DNA of 13,046 bases from Betaproteobacteria bacterium. GTDB lineage: Bacteria > Pseudomonadota > Gammaproteobacteria > Burkholderiales > Burkholderiaceae_C. The stretch spans positions 1 to 13,046 of the forward strand of contig VBCQ01000064.1 in assembly GCA_005882155.1 (NCBI GenBank), given 5' to 3'. The position numbers and the translations under genes were made by a program. The notes below the pieces were generated by a model. That model did no database searches. It was not told where the DNA came from and worked only from the letters and a program-made list of their open reading frames with translations. How positions within the stretch are numbered: position 1 is the stretch's first letter; every line of letters starts with the position of its first letter. This document shows, one piece after another, positions 1 through 9,043 of this stretch.

Positions 1-7
1 AAAACTC

Positions 8-448
8 ATGCGCAGAAGACCGGGAGAAGTGCGGGACGCGATCGTTCAAGTGCTCGAAGGGCGCAGTGGCGGCGCATCGGTGCAAGAGATCACAGGTGAG
101 GTGGTCGAATTGATCGGAGATGTTCCAGCATCGTCGGTGCGCTCTTATCTGAGACTCAACACGCCGGCCATCTTCGCTCGGATGGACAGAGCGCAATACT
201 CGTTGAACGGACTCGATGAGCCGCAGCGACCCATTCCGCGTGCCGCTGCGATGCAGGCGCGAGAGTTTCGTTTCGGACGCGCGTCACTCGTACTCGACGA
301 ATGCAATGCATGGATGGATCGACAGACGCCGAACTCGATCCATGCCGTGGTGACCGATCCGCCGTACGGGCTCGTCGAGTATTCAGACATCGAGCAGAGC
401 AAGCGTCTGGACGTCACGCGGCTCGGGAAGGTCGCATCTCGGTCGTGA
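8..448 (+). pseudogene. Truncated site-specific DNA adenine methyltransferase, N-terminal part only
   Basis: The 146-residue frame starts with a helical, winged-helix-like segment (about residues 6-66), followed by the opening of an N6-adenine/N4-cytosine methyltransferase domain. The catalytic motif IV, TDPPYG, is at residues 116-121 and is followed by LVEYSDIEQ, as in intact relatives of this group. The similarity ends at about residue 132; a short unrelated tail leads to the TGA. In beta-class enzymes the FxGxG-type AdoMet-binding motif lies after DPPY, so it is missing and the product cannot be an active methylase. The stop lies 3 nt from the end of the convergent lipoprotein gene, so the rest of the gene is deleted, not frameshifted. 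Only 7 bases precede the ATG, so the start and its ribosome site cannot be judged and the frame may begin outside the window. The domain identity is fairly secure; the exact family and target site are unknown. Confidence 0.65.
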
Positions 449-451
449 AGA

Positions 452-865
452 TCAGGGCGTGACCGCGATCGTCAACACACTGCTGTCGGCTCGATTGCCC
501 GCGTTGTCGGTCGCGCGGGCGAACACGCTCAGCGTCGTGCGGCCGTCGTTCGGCACCGTGGTGGTCCACTCGAACGGCTCGGCGCCGTCGCTGCCGAGCA
601 GTACCGGGTTGTTGTTGTCGAGCCGATAGAAGGCGACGTTGTCGATGCCGTTCTCGTCGGCCGCCGCGGCGACGAGGCGCAGGCTTTGACCGGCCTGTAC
701 GGTCGAAACGCTGGACGCGACGCTGACCGAGGGCGGCGCGTCGTCGAAGCCGAAGCCGCTACCGAATCCCACCGAAAAGCCACCGCCGCATGCGCTCATG
801 CACAGCGCCGCCACGAAGGGGAACATGCGCCTGGCCGATGACACGACATCTGCAATCGTCGCCAT
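452..865 (-). CDS. Putative lipoprotein with an Ig-like domain
   Basis: The 137-residue product has an N-terminal export signal: Arg-Arg at 12-13, then a hydrophobic stretch ending MSAC, with Cys26 as the likely lipidated residue. A Gly/Phe-rich linker follows (27-41). The rest is one beta-sandwich-like domain (about 45-137) with features of bacterial Ig-like modules: a PPSVSV opening, a VQAGQSLRLVAAAADENG segment and a closing ATDNAGN...TIAV strand. It probably sits in the outer membrane or periplasm as a binding or structural module; no catalytic residues are seen. The ATG at 865 was chosen because it leaves a short n-region before the signal core. Alternatives are an ATG at 826 (shorter signal) and a GTG at 931 whose GTGA overlaps the stop of the upstream gene, which would add 22 residues that do not look like a signal. 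It is the last gene of the minus-strand cluster. The molecular role is unknown. Confidence 0.7.
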   Translation of the reverse strand: MATIADVVSSARRMFPFVAALCMSACGGGFSVGFGSGFGFDDAPPSVSVASSVSTVQAGQSLRLVAAAADENGIDNVAFYRLDNNNPVLLGSDGAEPFEWTTTVPNDGRTTLSVFARATDNAGNRADSSVLTIAVTP

Positions 866-927
866 GTGCGAATCGTACGACTGTGCTCGGCGCCGCCGCA
901 AGGGCGGCGAACCATCGCCGCTTCGAC

Positions 928-2013
928 TCACTTCCCTTTGTTGCGACGCTCAGGGTCTTCCACCGCCTTGCTCATCCGCTCGAGCAGCGAGAACAAGCTC
1001 TCGATGCTGAAGCCGGACAGGAAAGCGACGCCGAACGGAACCGACGAAATGCTGATCGCTGATGAGGTCGAAGCCGCACTCGGAACCCAAAACCAACCGA
1101 CGATGATCCCCGCCAAGCCGCCGAGCGCCACGCGCATCAGCAGCGACAGCAAGTCGAGGATGCGGGCATCATCGCGCCGCGCGACGCCGCCGTTGGCGAG
1201 CAGAATGCTGCGCATCACGAAGACGCAGGAGCCGAGCAAGCCATAGAGGGCCGGCAGCAGCCAGGTCACGAGCAGATTGACTTTCGTTCGCGTGGCGTAA
1301 ATCAGCGACCAAAGCGGTTCCTCGTAATCGGCCTCCGAAACACCGATGGCCCGCAAGTAGCAGGCGATTTCATGCATGTGGTGATCGAGCTCGCCTGCAT
1401 CCGTGCCGACCGCGCGTCGGGCGACGACGGTGCGCATCAGCTTGGGGGTGACGCAATCGGCGTTGGCGTCGGCCGGCTTCTTGATCGTCCATTCGTCTAC
1501 GAAGGGCAGGCCAGTGCCCGGTCGCTCGGGGCCCACTGCGGCTGTCGGCTCCAGCGTTTCGACATGCAGCTCGGCCGCGCCACTGCCGTTGGCGGTCATC
1601 GCGATTATTTGCAACCACTCGGGCCCGTGGTGTTCGAACATGGTCGGGACATAGCGGGTGACCGCTGCATCCTGCAGCATGTTGGTGATCGCGTGGCGCT
1701 TCACGATCAGGAGCCGGGCTTCCTCGACCAGCTTCTGATATTCGACCAGCTGCGTCAGCGGCGGGCCTTGCACATGAAGCACGCCTTCGTATCGGTACAT
1801 TCGCCACGCCTGGTAGAGCTTTTCCTGCGGCCGTTCGTGGACCCAGTCCTGGTACTCGCGCAAGGCCATGTCGGCGCTGTGCAGCTCCGAACTCTCGAAC
1901 GCCAGATACAGCGTCAGCAGCAGCGACAGCAAGCCGACAACAAACGGCGTCAGATGCGCCATGAGTCGGCGCAGGCCCTGCAACAGCGCCGTCGCGATAT
2001 CGAACGGATTCAT
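928..2013 (-). CDS. Four-TM membrane protein of unknown function
   Basis: The 361-residue protein has one N-terminal membrane segment (about 20-38), a roughly 200-residue soluble region (about 42-240), then three membrane segments (about 245-267, 287-309 and 322-340). The last carries FLSGFSIESLFSLLERM just before a charged tail. I recall similar C-terminal motifs in other uncharacterised bacterial membrane proteins but cannot name a family. The middle region is probably periplasmic and has no recognisable enzyme motif. The ATG at 2013 was preferred over a GTG at 2037 because it lies 10 nt after the upstream stop, with GAGCGG as a weak ribosome site, and it avoids overlap. It is the middle gene of a cluster with a small secreted peptide upstream and a lipoprotein downstream, so it may anchor an envelope complex; that is inference. 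It could equally be a sensor or a transporter accessory. Confidence 0.75.
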   Translation of the reverse strand: MNPFDIATALLQGLRRLMAHLTPFVVGLLSLLLTLYLAFESSELHSADMALREYQDWVHERPQEKLYQAWRMYRYEGVLHVQGPPLTQLVEYQKLVEEARLLIVKRHAITNMLQDAAVTRYVPTMFEHHGPEWLQIIAMTANGSGAAELHVETLEPTAAVGPERPGTGLPFVDEWTIKKPADANADCVTPKLMRTVVARRAVGTDAGELDHHMHEIACYLRAIGVSEADYEEPLWSLIYATRTKVNLLVTWLLPALYGLLGSCVFVMRSILLANGGVARRDDARILDLLSLLMRVALGGLAGIIVGWFWVPSAASTSSAISISSVPFGVAFLSGFSIESLFSLLERMSKAVEDPERRNKGK

Positions 2014-2023
2014 CGCCGACCGC

Positions 2024-2230
2024 TCATCGCAATACACCCCGCACCCAGCCCGACTGCGTCTCGCAGGTACAGGCCATGCCGGGCCGCCCAGGGAACGCCG
2101 CCCAACACCAGAATTGCGGCGTCACGCAAATGCTGCCCGGCGTGTGCGGCGGCACTTGCGCCGACGCCGGCAACTGCACACCGACAATGACCAGGACGAT
2201 CAGACCGATCCAACGTTTCAACCACGACAT
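2024..2230 (-). CDS. Small secreted Cys-containing protein (68 aa)
   Basis: The signal peptide is clear: MSWLKRW, then a hydrophobic core, with likely cleavage after PASA (residue 24). The mature part is only about 44 residues and contains four cysteines (35, 42, 54, 56) within the pattern PGSIC-VTPQFWCW...PGRPG-ACTC...GWVRGVL. Four Cys could form two disulfides in the periplasm or outside the cell. I recall similar PGxIC/WC/GWVxG peptides in other proteobacteria as hypothetical proteins, but no function is known to me. The start is well supported: a GAGGAG ribosome site lies 5 nt before the ATG. The same frame stays open much further upstream, but that part is antisense to the sigma factor and is not coding. 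It is the first gene of the three-gene cluster, with its stop 10 nt before the membrane-protein start. Confidence 0.75.
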   Translation of the reverse strand: MSWLKRWIGLIVLVIVGVQLPASAQVPPHTPGSICVTPQFWCWAAFPGRPGMACTCETQSGWVRGVLR

Positions 2231-2235
2231 ACGAA

Positions 2236-2241
2236 CTCCTC
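2236..2241 (-). promoter_or_regulatory. Strong ribosome binding site of the 68-aa secreted protein
   Basis: GAGGAG on the minus strand, 5 nt before the ATG at 2230. It fixes the start within a much longer open frame. Confidence 0.75.
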
Positions 2242-2260
2242 GCGCAAGCGCAGCGGCAAT

Positions 2261-2304
2261 GAAGTCGCCTTCGATCAATCTAGTCGCGCGGCGCGAAGTC
2301 GCCT
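2261..2304. repeat. 10-bp direct repeat in the divergent intergenic region
   Basis: GAAGTCGCCT occurs at 2261-2270 and again at 2295-2304, 34 bp apart start to start, which is a little over three helical turns. It lies between the secreted-peptide cluster and the sigma-factor gene and could be a paired regulator site. Chance recurrence in GC-rich sequence is possible. Confidence 0.45.
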
Positions 2305-2319
2305 CCGCAAGCTTGTGGA

Positions 2320-2336
2320 TGATTCGCCGCGAATCA
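2320..2336. promoter_or_regulatory. Perfect 17-bp palindrome, candidate operator
   Basis: TGATTCGC-C-GCGAATCA: two perfectly complementary 8-bp arms around one central base, between the divergent gene sets. It could be the site of a dimeric regulator acting in both directions. A hairpin is unlikely because the loop would be one base unless the arms open. No regulator gene that binds it can be identified here. Confidence 0.5.
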
Positions 2337-2404
2337 GCACAACTAGGGGGTCGCGCAACGCATCGCTTCACCCCATCTTTCCCTTTGCGCCGTATCAGCA
2401 ACGA

Positions 2405-3049
2405 ATGAGGCAGACTGAGTTGATGCAAGAGCGGAGCGACGACGCCCTGATGGCCGCTTATGCCGCGGGCGACGCCGGCGCGTTCGAGGCGCTCTATGCG
2501 CGCCACCACGCGGGGCTGTACCGCTTCATTCGCCGCCTGCTCGGGGCCGCGCTCGCGGCGCAGACCGACGAGGTGTTCCAGGACACGTGGCTGCGCGTCG
2601 TGCACGCGCGCGAGCGCTGGCAACCGCAAGGCGCGGCATTTCGCACCTGGCTCTATACGGTCGCGAATCATCGCGTGATCGACCTGTGGCGGCGCAGCGG
2701 TCGCGAGGTGTCACTCTCGCTTGATGAAGCGGCGCCGTGGGAGCCCGATGCGGGTGATGGCTCGCCGTGGCAGCAGTGGCCGGCGCCGGCGAGCGCGGCG
2801 CCGCACAGCGAAGAGCTCGCGTTCTGGCGGCGCGCCGGCGAGCGGCTGCTGCAGTGCCTCGACGAATTGCCGCTGCCGCAACGCAGCGCCTTCTTGCTGC
2901 ACCATGACGACGGCTTGCCGCTGGACGACGTGGCTCGCGCGCTCGAGGTCGGCTTCGAGACCGCGAAGACGCGGCTGCGTTATGCGATGAGCAAGCTCAG
3001 AACCTGCATGGGCGCCTACCTCGCGCCCTTGCAAAGGGACGTGCGATGA
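2405..3049 (+). CDS. ECF-family RNA polymerase sigma factor
   Basis: The 214-residue product has the two-domain layout of sigma-70 family group 4 (ECF) factors. Region 2 is at about 27-98: AFEALYARHHAGLYRF, then DEVFQDTWLRVV, then FRTWLYTVANHRVIDLWR, which contains the -10 recognition helix. Region 4 is at about 145-199: LDELPLPQRSAFLLHHDDG, then a helix-turn-helix ending AKTRLRYAMSKLR. The linker (about 103-140) is long and Trp/Pro/Ala-rich. It would direct core RNA polymerase to a small promoter set. The ATG at 2405 is used; an in-frame ATG at 2423 is equally plausible, and neither has a strong ribosome site. Its last codons overlap the next start (ATGA at 3046-3049), so the two genes are translationally coupled, as expected for a sigma/anti-sigma pair. 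The target regulon is not visible. Confidence 0.9.
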   Translation: MRQTELMQERSDDALMAAYAAGDAGAFEALYARHHAGLYRFIRRLLGAALAAQTDEVFQDTWLRVVHARERWQPQGAAFRTWLYTVANHRVIDLWRRSGREVSLSLDEAAPWEPDAGDGSPWQQWPAPASAAPHSEELAFWRRAGERLLQCLDELPLPQRSAFLLHHDDGLPLDDVARALEVGFETAKTRLRYAMSKLRTCMGAYLAPLQRDVR

Positions 3050-4116
3050 ACCCGACCCGCGACGACGAACACGATGCCTGGCTGCGCGAAGCGCTGCGCC
3101 ACGCGCCCGATGCGCAGGCACGCCCGCCGTCCGAAGTGAGCGCGCGAATCCTGCGCGAGGCCCAAGCTCGAGCGCGCCGCGGATCCATGCAATGGCGGCC
3201 GTGGGCTGCGCTCGCCGCGCTGTGGGCAGCACTCGCGCGACCGCCGGTCGCCGCGGGTTTCGCGAGCCTGATGGTCGCGACGCTGGTCGGCGTGATGTGG
3301 TGGGACCGACCGATGCAAGACGGTGCACCGCGCCCTCGCGTCTCGGCGCCGGAGTCGATCGCTCCAGCGCCAGCGCAGCCCGCGCCAGTCGCGAGTGACA
3401 TCGCGACGCCGCCGACGGTTGTCGCGAAGAGCGAAGCGGCGCCACCACGAGCTGCGACCGCGAAGGCGACGAACACGGCACCATCGCGTCGCGTTCGCGA
3501 AGCCGCGCCGCCGGTACTCTCGCAGGCCGCACCAACCGCCGCACCAACCGACGCGCCGATCGCAGCCGACCGAGCCGAGAAAGCGAGCGCAGCTGAAATC
3601 ACGGGCGGCGTGCAGCAGCCCGCGGCGATGCCGGCGCCGGCGCCCGCCGCGGCAGCGCAGCAGCGCAGCGATGCCGCGGCGATCGCGTCGACTCGATTGC
3701 GGTTCGCACCGGCTGCTGAATTGAAAGCCGCCGATGCCGCCGCTGCAGCGCGCGCGATGGCCGCGTTGCGCGCCTCGATCGCGCAGGATGCAGCGCGCTG
3801 GTCGTGGCAGGTCGGCAGCGGTGGCGTTCGCTCGCTGACCAAAGGCGTGCAGTCCTGGCTCGCACAAGTCGATGCGGCGGCCGCGTCGCGCTGGCGCGAT
3901 GCGGCCCAGCGTGGCACATCGGCAGCGCCCTCATCAGCGGGTGAACTGCGGCTGATGCGCGATGGCCGCGTGCTGCACGTGCTGCGGCTCGACGGCGACA
4001 CGCTGCACTGGAACGGCGTGGCTGCGGACGGCGTATCGCCGTCCGCGTTCGACGCCGAGCTGCCCGACGCGTCGGCCGCGCTGCTGCGCGCCGCGCTCGA
4101 CGACGCCGCACGCTGA
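3046..4116 (+). CDS. Putative membrane anti-sigma factor
   Basis: The 356-residue protein begins with a short charged cytoplasmic region (about 1-50) holding DAWLREALRHAPDA and a following helix. One membrane segment follows at about 66-86. Then comes a long, low-complexity Ala/Pro-rich periplasmic stretch (about 95-235) and a C-terminal segment (about 255-356) with the strand-like pair ELRLMRDGRVLHVLRLDG and DTLHWNGVA. A start overlapping the sigma gene by 4 nt and this N-in/C-out topology point to an anti-sigma factor that holds the ECF factor at the membrane. No cysteine is present, so the HxxxCxxC zinc-binding anti-sigma motif is absent; the assignment rests on context and topology, not on a recognised domain. 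An envelope protein merely co-transcribed with the sigma gene is the main alternative. Confidence 0.75.
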   Translation: MNPTRDDEHDAWLREALRHAPDAQARPPSEVSARILREAQARARRGSMQWRPWAALAALWAALARPPVAAGFASLMVATLVGVMWWDRPMQDGAPRPRVSAPESIAPAPAQPAPVASDIATPPTVVAKSEAAPPRAATAKATNTAPSRRVREAAPPVLSQAAPTAAPTDAPIAADRAEKASAAEITGGVQQPAAMPAPAPAAAAQQRSDAAAIASTRLRFAPAAELKAADAAAAARAMAALRASIAQDAARWSWQVGSGGVRSLTKGVQSWLAQVDAAAASRWRDAAQRGTSAAPSSAGELRLMRDGRVLHVLRLDGDTLHWNGVAADGVSPSAFDAELPDASAALLRAALDDAAR

Positions 4117-4184
4117 GGACCGCTGCGCCGATGCGATCGACGTGACGCAATTGGCGGCAGCTGCGAAGACGCTCGACCTGACCC

Positions 4185-4214
4185 TTGACGCCACATATGT
4201 GACAAAGCGTTAAT
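4185..4214 (+). promoter_or_regulatory. Possible sigma-70 promoter of the PilJ-like gene
   Basis: TTGACG (4185-4190) matches a -35 box well. GTTAAT (4209-4214), 18 bp further on, is a moderate -10. Both sit in an unusually AT-rich part of the 131-bp gap before the ATG at 4248. Confidence 0.35.
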
Positions 4215-4247
4215 GGAGTCGTCGTTCAGTCAACCACGGGTGAACTC

Positions 4248-5078
4248 ATGAAGCGCATCGGCATTTCTCTTCTGTTCATGGTCGCACTCGTGGTTTGCTT
4301 GACCTGGCTGCTGCCAGCGACGGCACAAAGCATCGTGACGCTGAACAGCGTCTCGGCGGCCGGCAAGCAGCGAATGCTCAGTCAACGCGCACTCAAGGCC
4401 TACGCGCAGCTCGCGTTGAACATCGCTCCCGACAAAGCCACCAACATCCTGGCCGCCTCGTTGGGCGAGCTCAAGAGCAGCAACGCCACGCTGCGCGCGA
4501 TGGCCAAAGAGTCCAATCAAGCCGCCTTGCAGGCGCAGACAGCGCTGATCGACAAGCTCGCCGCAGTGACGGCGACGCCGCCGAGCGCAGCGTCGTTGCA
4601 GCAAGCTGCGCAGATCAGCGAAGACTTGCTCGACAACGCCGAAACCGTGACGCAGGGCTTCATCAAATCCGGCGCCGAGGCGCCGGCGGCGATGGTCAAT
4701 TTGGCGGCTCGGCAACGCATGCTGTCGCAGCGCGCCGCCGGTGCCTACCTCGTCTATCAAACCGCGGCCAAGTCGCCCGAGCTGAAGGCGCGTGCATTGA
4801 AAGCAGCAGGCGACTTCAAGGCCGCCATCAGCGCCTTCGACGATGCGAAGACCGAGTTTCCGCAGATCGCCGAGCGCATCGAGATGGCGCGCATGCAAAT
4901 GGTCTTTTTCGACAACGCGCTCGGCAACATGGACAACCCCATGAAAGAGCAGTTCACGACCATTGCGACGACCAGCGAGCGCATCTTGAGCGAGATGGAT
5001 TCGATGACCGCCGAAATGGTCAAGCAGCTCGCGTCGCGCAATGCGGTCCCGCCGACCGCTTCGGCGAAGAAGAAGTAG
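4248..5078 (+). CDS. Secreted stand-alone PilJ/NarX-type sensor domain protein
   Basis: The 276-residue protein has a signal peptide (hydrophobic core 6-22, likely cleavage after ATA at 26) and then an all-helical periplasmic region. Two near-identical motifs, AGKQRMLSQRA (38-48) and AARQRMLSQRA (153-163), match the P-box-like signature of the N-terminal domain of type IV pili methyl-accepting transducers (PilJ) and of the nitrate sensor NarX. The 115-residue spacing suggests two tandem copies of the helical module. There is no second membrane segment, HAMP, methyl-accepting or kinase domain, so it cannot signal across the membrane alone; it may bind a small anion or act as a periplasmic partner. 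The C-terminus is Lys-rich (ASAKKK). GGGTGA, 4 nt before the ATG, is an acceptable ribosome site. The family is well supported; the ligand and partner are unknown. Confidence 0.8.
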   Translation: MKRIGISLLFMVALVVCLTWLLPATAQSIVTLNSVSAAGKQRMLSQRALKAYAQLALNIAPDKATNILAASLGELKSSNATLRAMAKESNQAALQAQTALIDKLAAVTATPPSAASLQQAAQISEDLLDNAETVTQGFIKSGAEAPAAMVNLAARQRMLSQRAAGAYLVYQTAAKSPELKARALKAAGDFKAAISAFDDAKTEFPQIAERIEMARMQMVFFDNALGNMDNPMKEQFTTIATTSERILSEMDSMTAEMVKQLASRNAVPPTASAKKK

Positions 5079-5157
5079 CCCACGCGCCGCGCCGGCGCCG
5101 ACCCTTCACTCGCGCAAGGTCGCGCCGCTATCATGCTCGGTTTCGCCCCGCGAACCG

Positions 5158-8085
<2,928 letters not shown>

Positions 8086-8137
8086 ACAAGTCTGTGGACA
8101 AGCGTTGAACGGTCGGTGCATCGACAGTGGACGGCTT

Positions 8138-8167
8138 GGGGATAGCCCCTCGCTGCGCGAAGCAGCG
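8138..8167 (+). other. Two small consecutive inverted repeats after uvrA
   Basis: GGGG-ATAG-CCCC (8138-8149) and CGCTGC-GCGAA-GCAGCG (8151-8167) lie 53 bp after the uvrA stop. No U-rich tract follows, so this is not a standard intrinsic terminator. It may stabilise the uvrA 3' end or attenuate read-through. Confidence 0.35.
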
Positions 8168-8206
8168 GCAATGACTAGACTGCGCCGACGCATCCAAGGA
8201 GCAGCC

Positions 8207-8275
8207 ATGAGCCGCCGGGCCGCTCCCAAGGCGAATTCCGGAGTGCGCAGCACGGAGGATTACCTATGGGCCTGA
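8207..8275 (+). CDS. 22-codon leader ORF overlapping the isomerase start
   Basis: An ATG preceded by a near-ideal AAGGAG (8196-8201, spacing 5 nt) opens a frame of 22 codons. The peptide begins MSRRAAPK and ends EDYLWA. It ends in TGA at 8273-8275, overlapping by 10 nt the start of the isomerase gene, which is in another frame. The peptide is basic at the start and has no hydrophobic segment or run of one amino acid typical of attenuators. Its likely role is translational coupling: ribosomes finishing here would be placed on the GGAGG site of the next gene. It could also be a genuine small protein. The layout is seen directly; expression is inferred. Confidence 0.45.
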   Translation: MSRRAAPKANSGVRSTEDYLWA

Positions 8276-8871
8276 GCGTCGACTACTACTTCGCGCCGCA
8301 ATCACCGTACGCCTACCTTGGCCATGCGCGCTTCGAGGCGATCGCGCGCGACGCCGAAGCGAAGATTCGCGTGCTGCCGGTCGATCTAGGCGGCAAGGTG
8401 TTTCCGGTGTCGGGCGGCCTGCCGCTGACCAAGCGCGCGCCGCAGCGCCAGGCGTATCGGCTGGTCGAGCTGAAGCGCTTCAGCGATTGGCTCGGTGTGC
8501 CGCTGAATCTGCAGCCGAAGTACTTCCCGGTGTCGGGCGACGACGCCGCCAAGCTGATCATCGCGGTCGATCTGAAAGACGGCACTCAGGCCGCAATGCG
8601 CTTGACCGGCGCCGTCATGCGTGCGGTGTGGGCGCAGGAGCGCAACATCGCCGACGAGGCGGTGCTCATCGCGCTGCTCGACGAGCAAGGGCTCGCCGCA
8701 GCGCGGCTCGAAGAGGCGCATTCGCAGACGGTGCACGAGCGCTATGAAGTCGACACGCAGCAAGCGATCGATGCCGGGGTGTTCGGCTCGCCGAGCTACG
8801 TGATCGGTGGGGAAATCTTCTGGGGCCAGGACCGGCTCGACTTCGTCGAGCGCCGCCTCGCGCGCGGCTGA
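8266..8871 (+). CDS. 2-hydroxychromene-2-carboxylate isomerase-like protein (DsbA/kappa-GST fold)
   Basis: The 201-residue product has the thioredoxin-fold-with-helical-insertion plan of the DsbA-like family that includes NahD-type isomerases and kappa glutathione transferases. SPYAYLG (13-19) occupies the active-site position, with Ser13 in place of the CxxC cysteines. GVFGSPSYVIGGEIFWGQDRL (171-191) carries the cis-proline loop and the FWGQDR signature of the group. The true NahD reaction is glutathione-dependent isomerisation in naphthalene breakdown. No aromatic-catabolism gene is nearby, so the substrate here is open and a general glutathione-linked role is equally likely. GGAGG (8254-8258), 7 nt before the ATG, supports the start. 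A strong terminator follows 18 nt after the stop, so the leader ORF and this gene form their own unit. Confidence 0.88.
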   Translation: MGLSVDYYFAPQSPYAYLGHARFEAIARDAEAKIRVLPVDLGGKVFPVSGGLPLTKRAPQRQAYRLVELKRFSDWLGVPLNLQPKYFPVSGDDAAKLIIAVDLKDGTQAAMRLTGAVMRAVWAQERNIADEAVLIALLDEQGLAAARLEEAHSQTVHERYEVDTQQAIDAGVFGSPSYVIGGEIFWGQDRLDFVERRLARG

Positions 8872-8889
8872 GCGGCAGCGACAGCAAGA

Positions 8890-8918
8890 AAAAAGCCGGT
8901 GCGTTGCACCGGCTTTTT
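8890..8918. terminator. Intrinsic, bidirectional transcription terminator
   Basis: A perfect 13-bp stem: A5-GCCGGTGC, loop GTT, GCACCGGC-T5. T-tracts on both strands let it work in both directions. It lies 18 nt after the isomerase stop on the plus strand and about 120 nt beyond the SWIB stop on the minus strand. Confidence 0.92.
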
Positions 8919-8942
8919 GATCGCGACCCCGCAGGGCAGCGG

Positions 8943-8992
8943 CCTCGCGCCGTAACGAAGTACCTACGCAGTCGTGCAGTGAAGGCGCGAGG
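8943..8992. repeat. Long-loop inverted repeat 1 downstream of the SWIB gene
   Basis: CCTCGCGCC (8943-8951) and GGCGCGAGG (8984-8992) are perfectly complementary 9-bp arms enclosing 32 nt. The next inverted repeat starts 1 nt later with the same arm and loop lengths. Possible 3' UTR structure or REP-like element. Confidence 0.5.
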
Positions 8993-8993
8993 A

Positions 8994-9043
8994 TGAGCCG
9001 CCTGCGCTGCGCAATGTCATAGGCGCTTCGCTTCGGCGGCTCA
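8994..9043. repeat. Long-loop inverted repeat 2 overlapping the SWIB stop codon
   Basis: TGAGCCGCC (8994-9002) and GGCGGCTCA (9035-9043) are perfect 9-bp arms around 32 nt. The right arm contains the SWIB stop codon, so the structure lies at the very 3' end of that mRNA. Confidence 0.5.

Noticed and set aside
1372..2190. 272-codon plus-strand frame
   Set aside because: It is antisense to the four-TM protein, whose membrane segments, ribosome site and tight spacing are convincing; the plus-strand product is Gln/Arg/His-rich noise.
2997..4205. 402-codon minus-strand frame rich in Ser/Ala/Arg
   Set aside because: It mirrors the Ala/Pro-rich anti-sigma gene, has no domain or ribosome site, and would break the ATGA-coupled plus-strand pair.
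8093..8101. TGTGGACAA, one base from a DnaA box (reverse complement TTGTCCACA)
   Set aside because: It is a single isolated site just after uvrA, with no AT-rich unwinding region, no box cluster and no dnaA or dnaN nearby, so it is not evidence of an origin.
8266..8871. Isomerase-like gene as part of an aromatic-degradation operon
   Set aside because: No dioxygenase, aldolase or dehydrogenase genes flank it. It is bounded by uvrA and a strong terminator, so the pathway cannot be claimed from this window.
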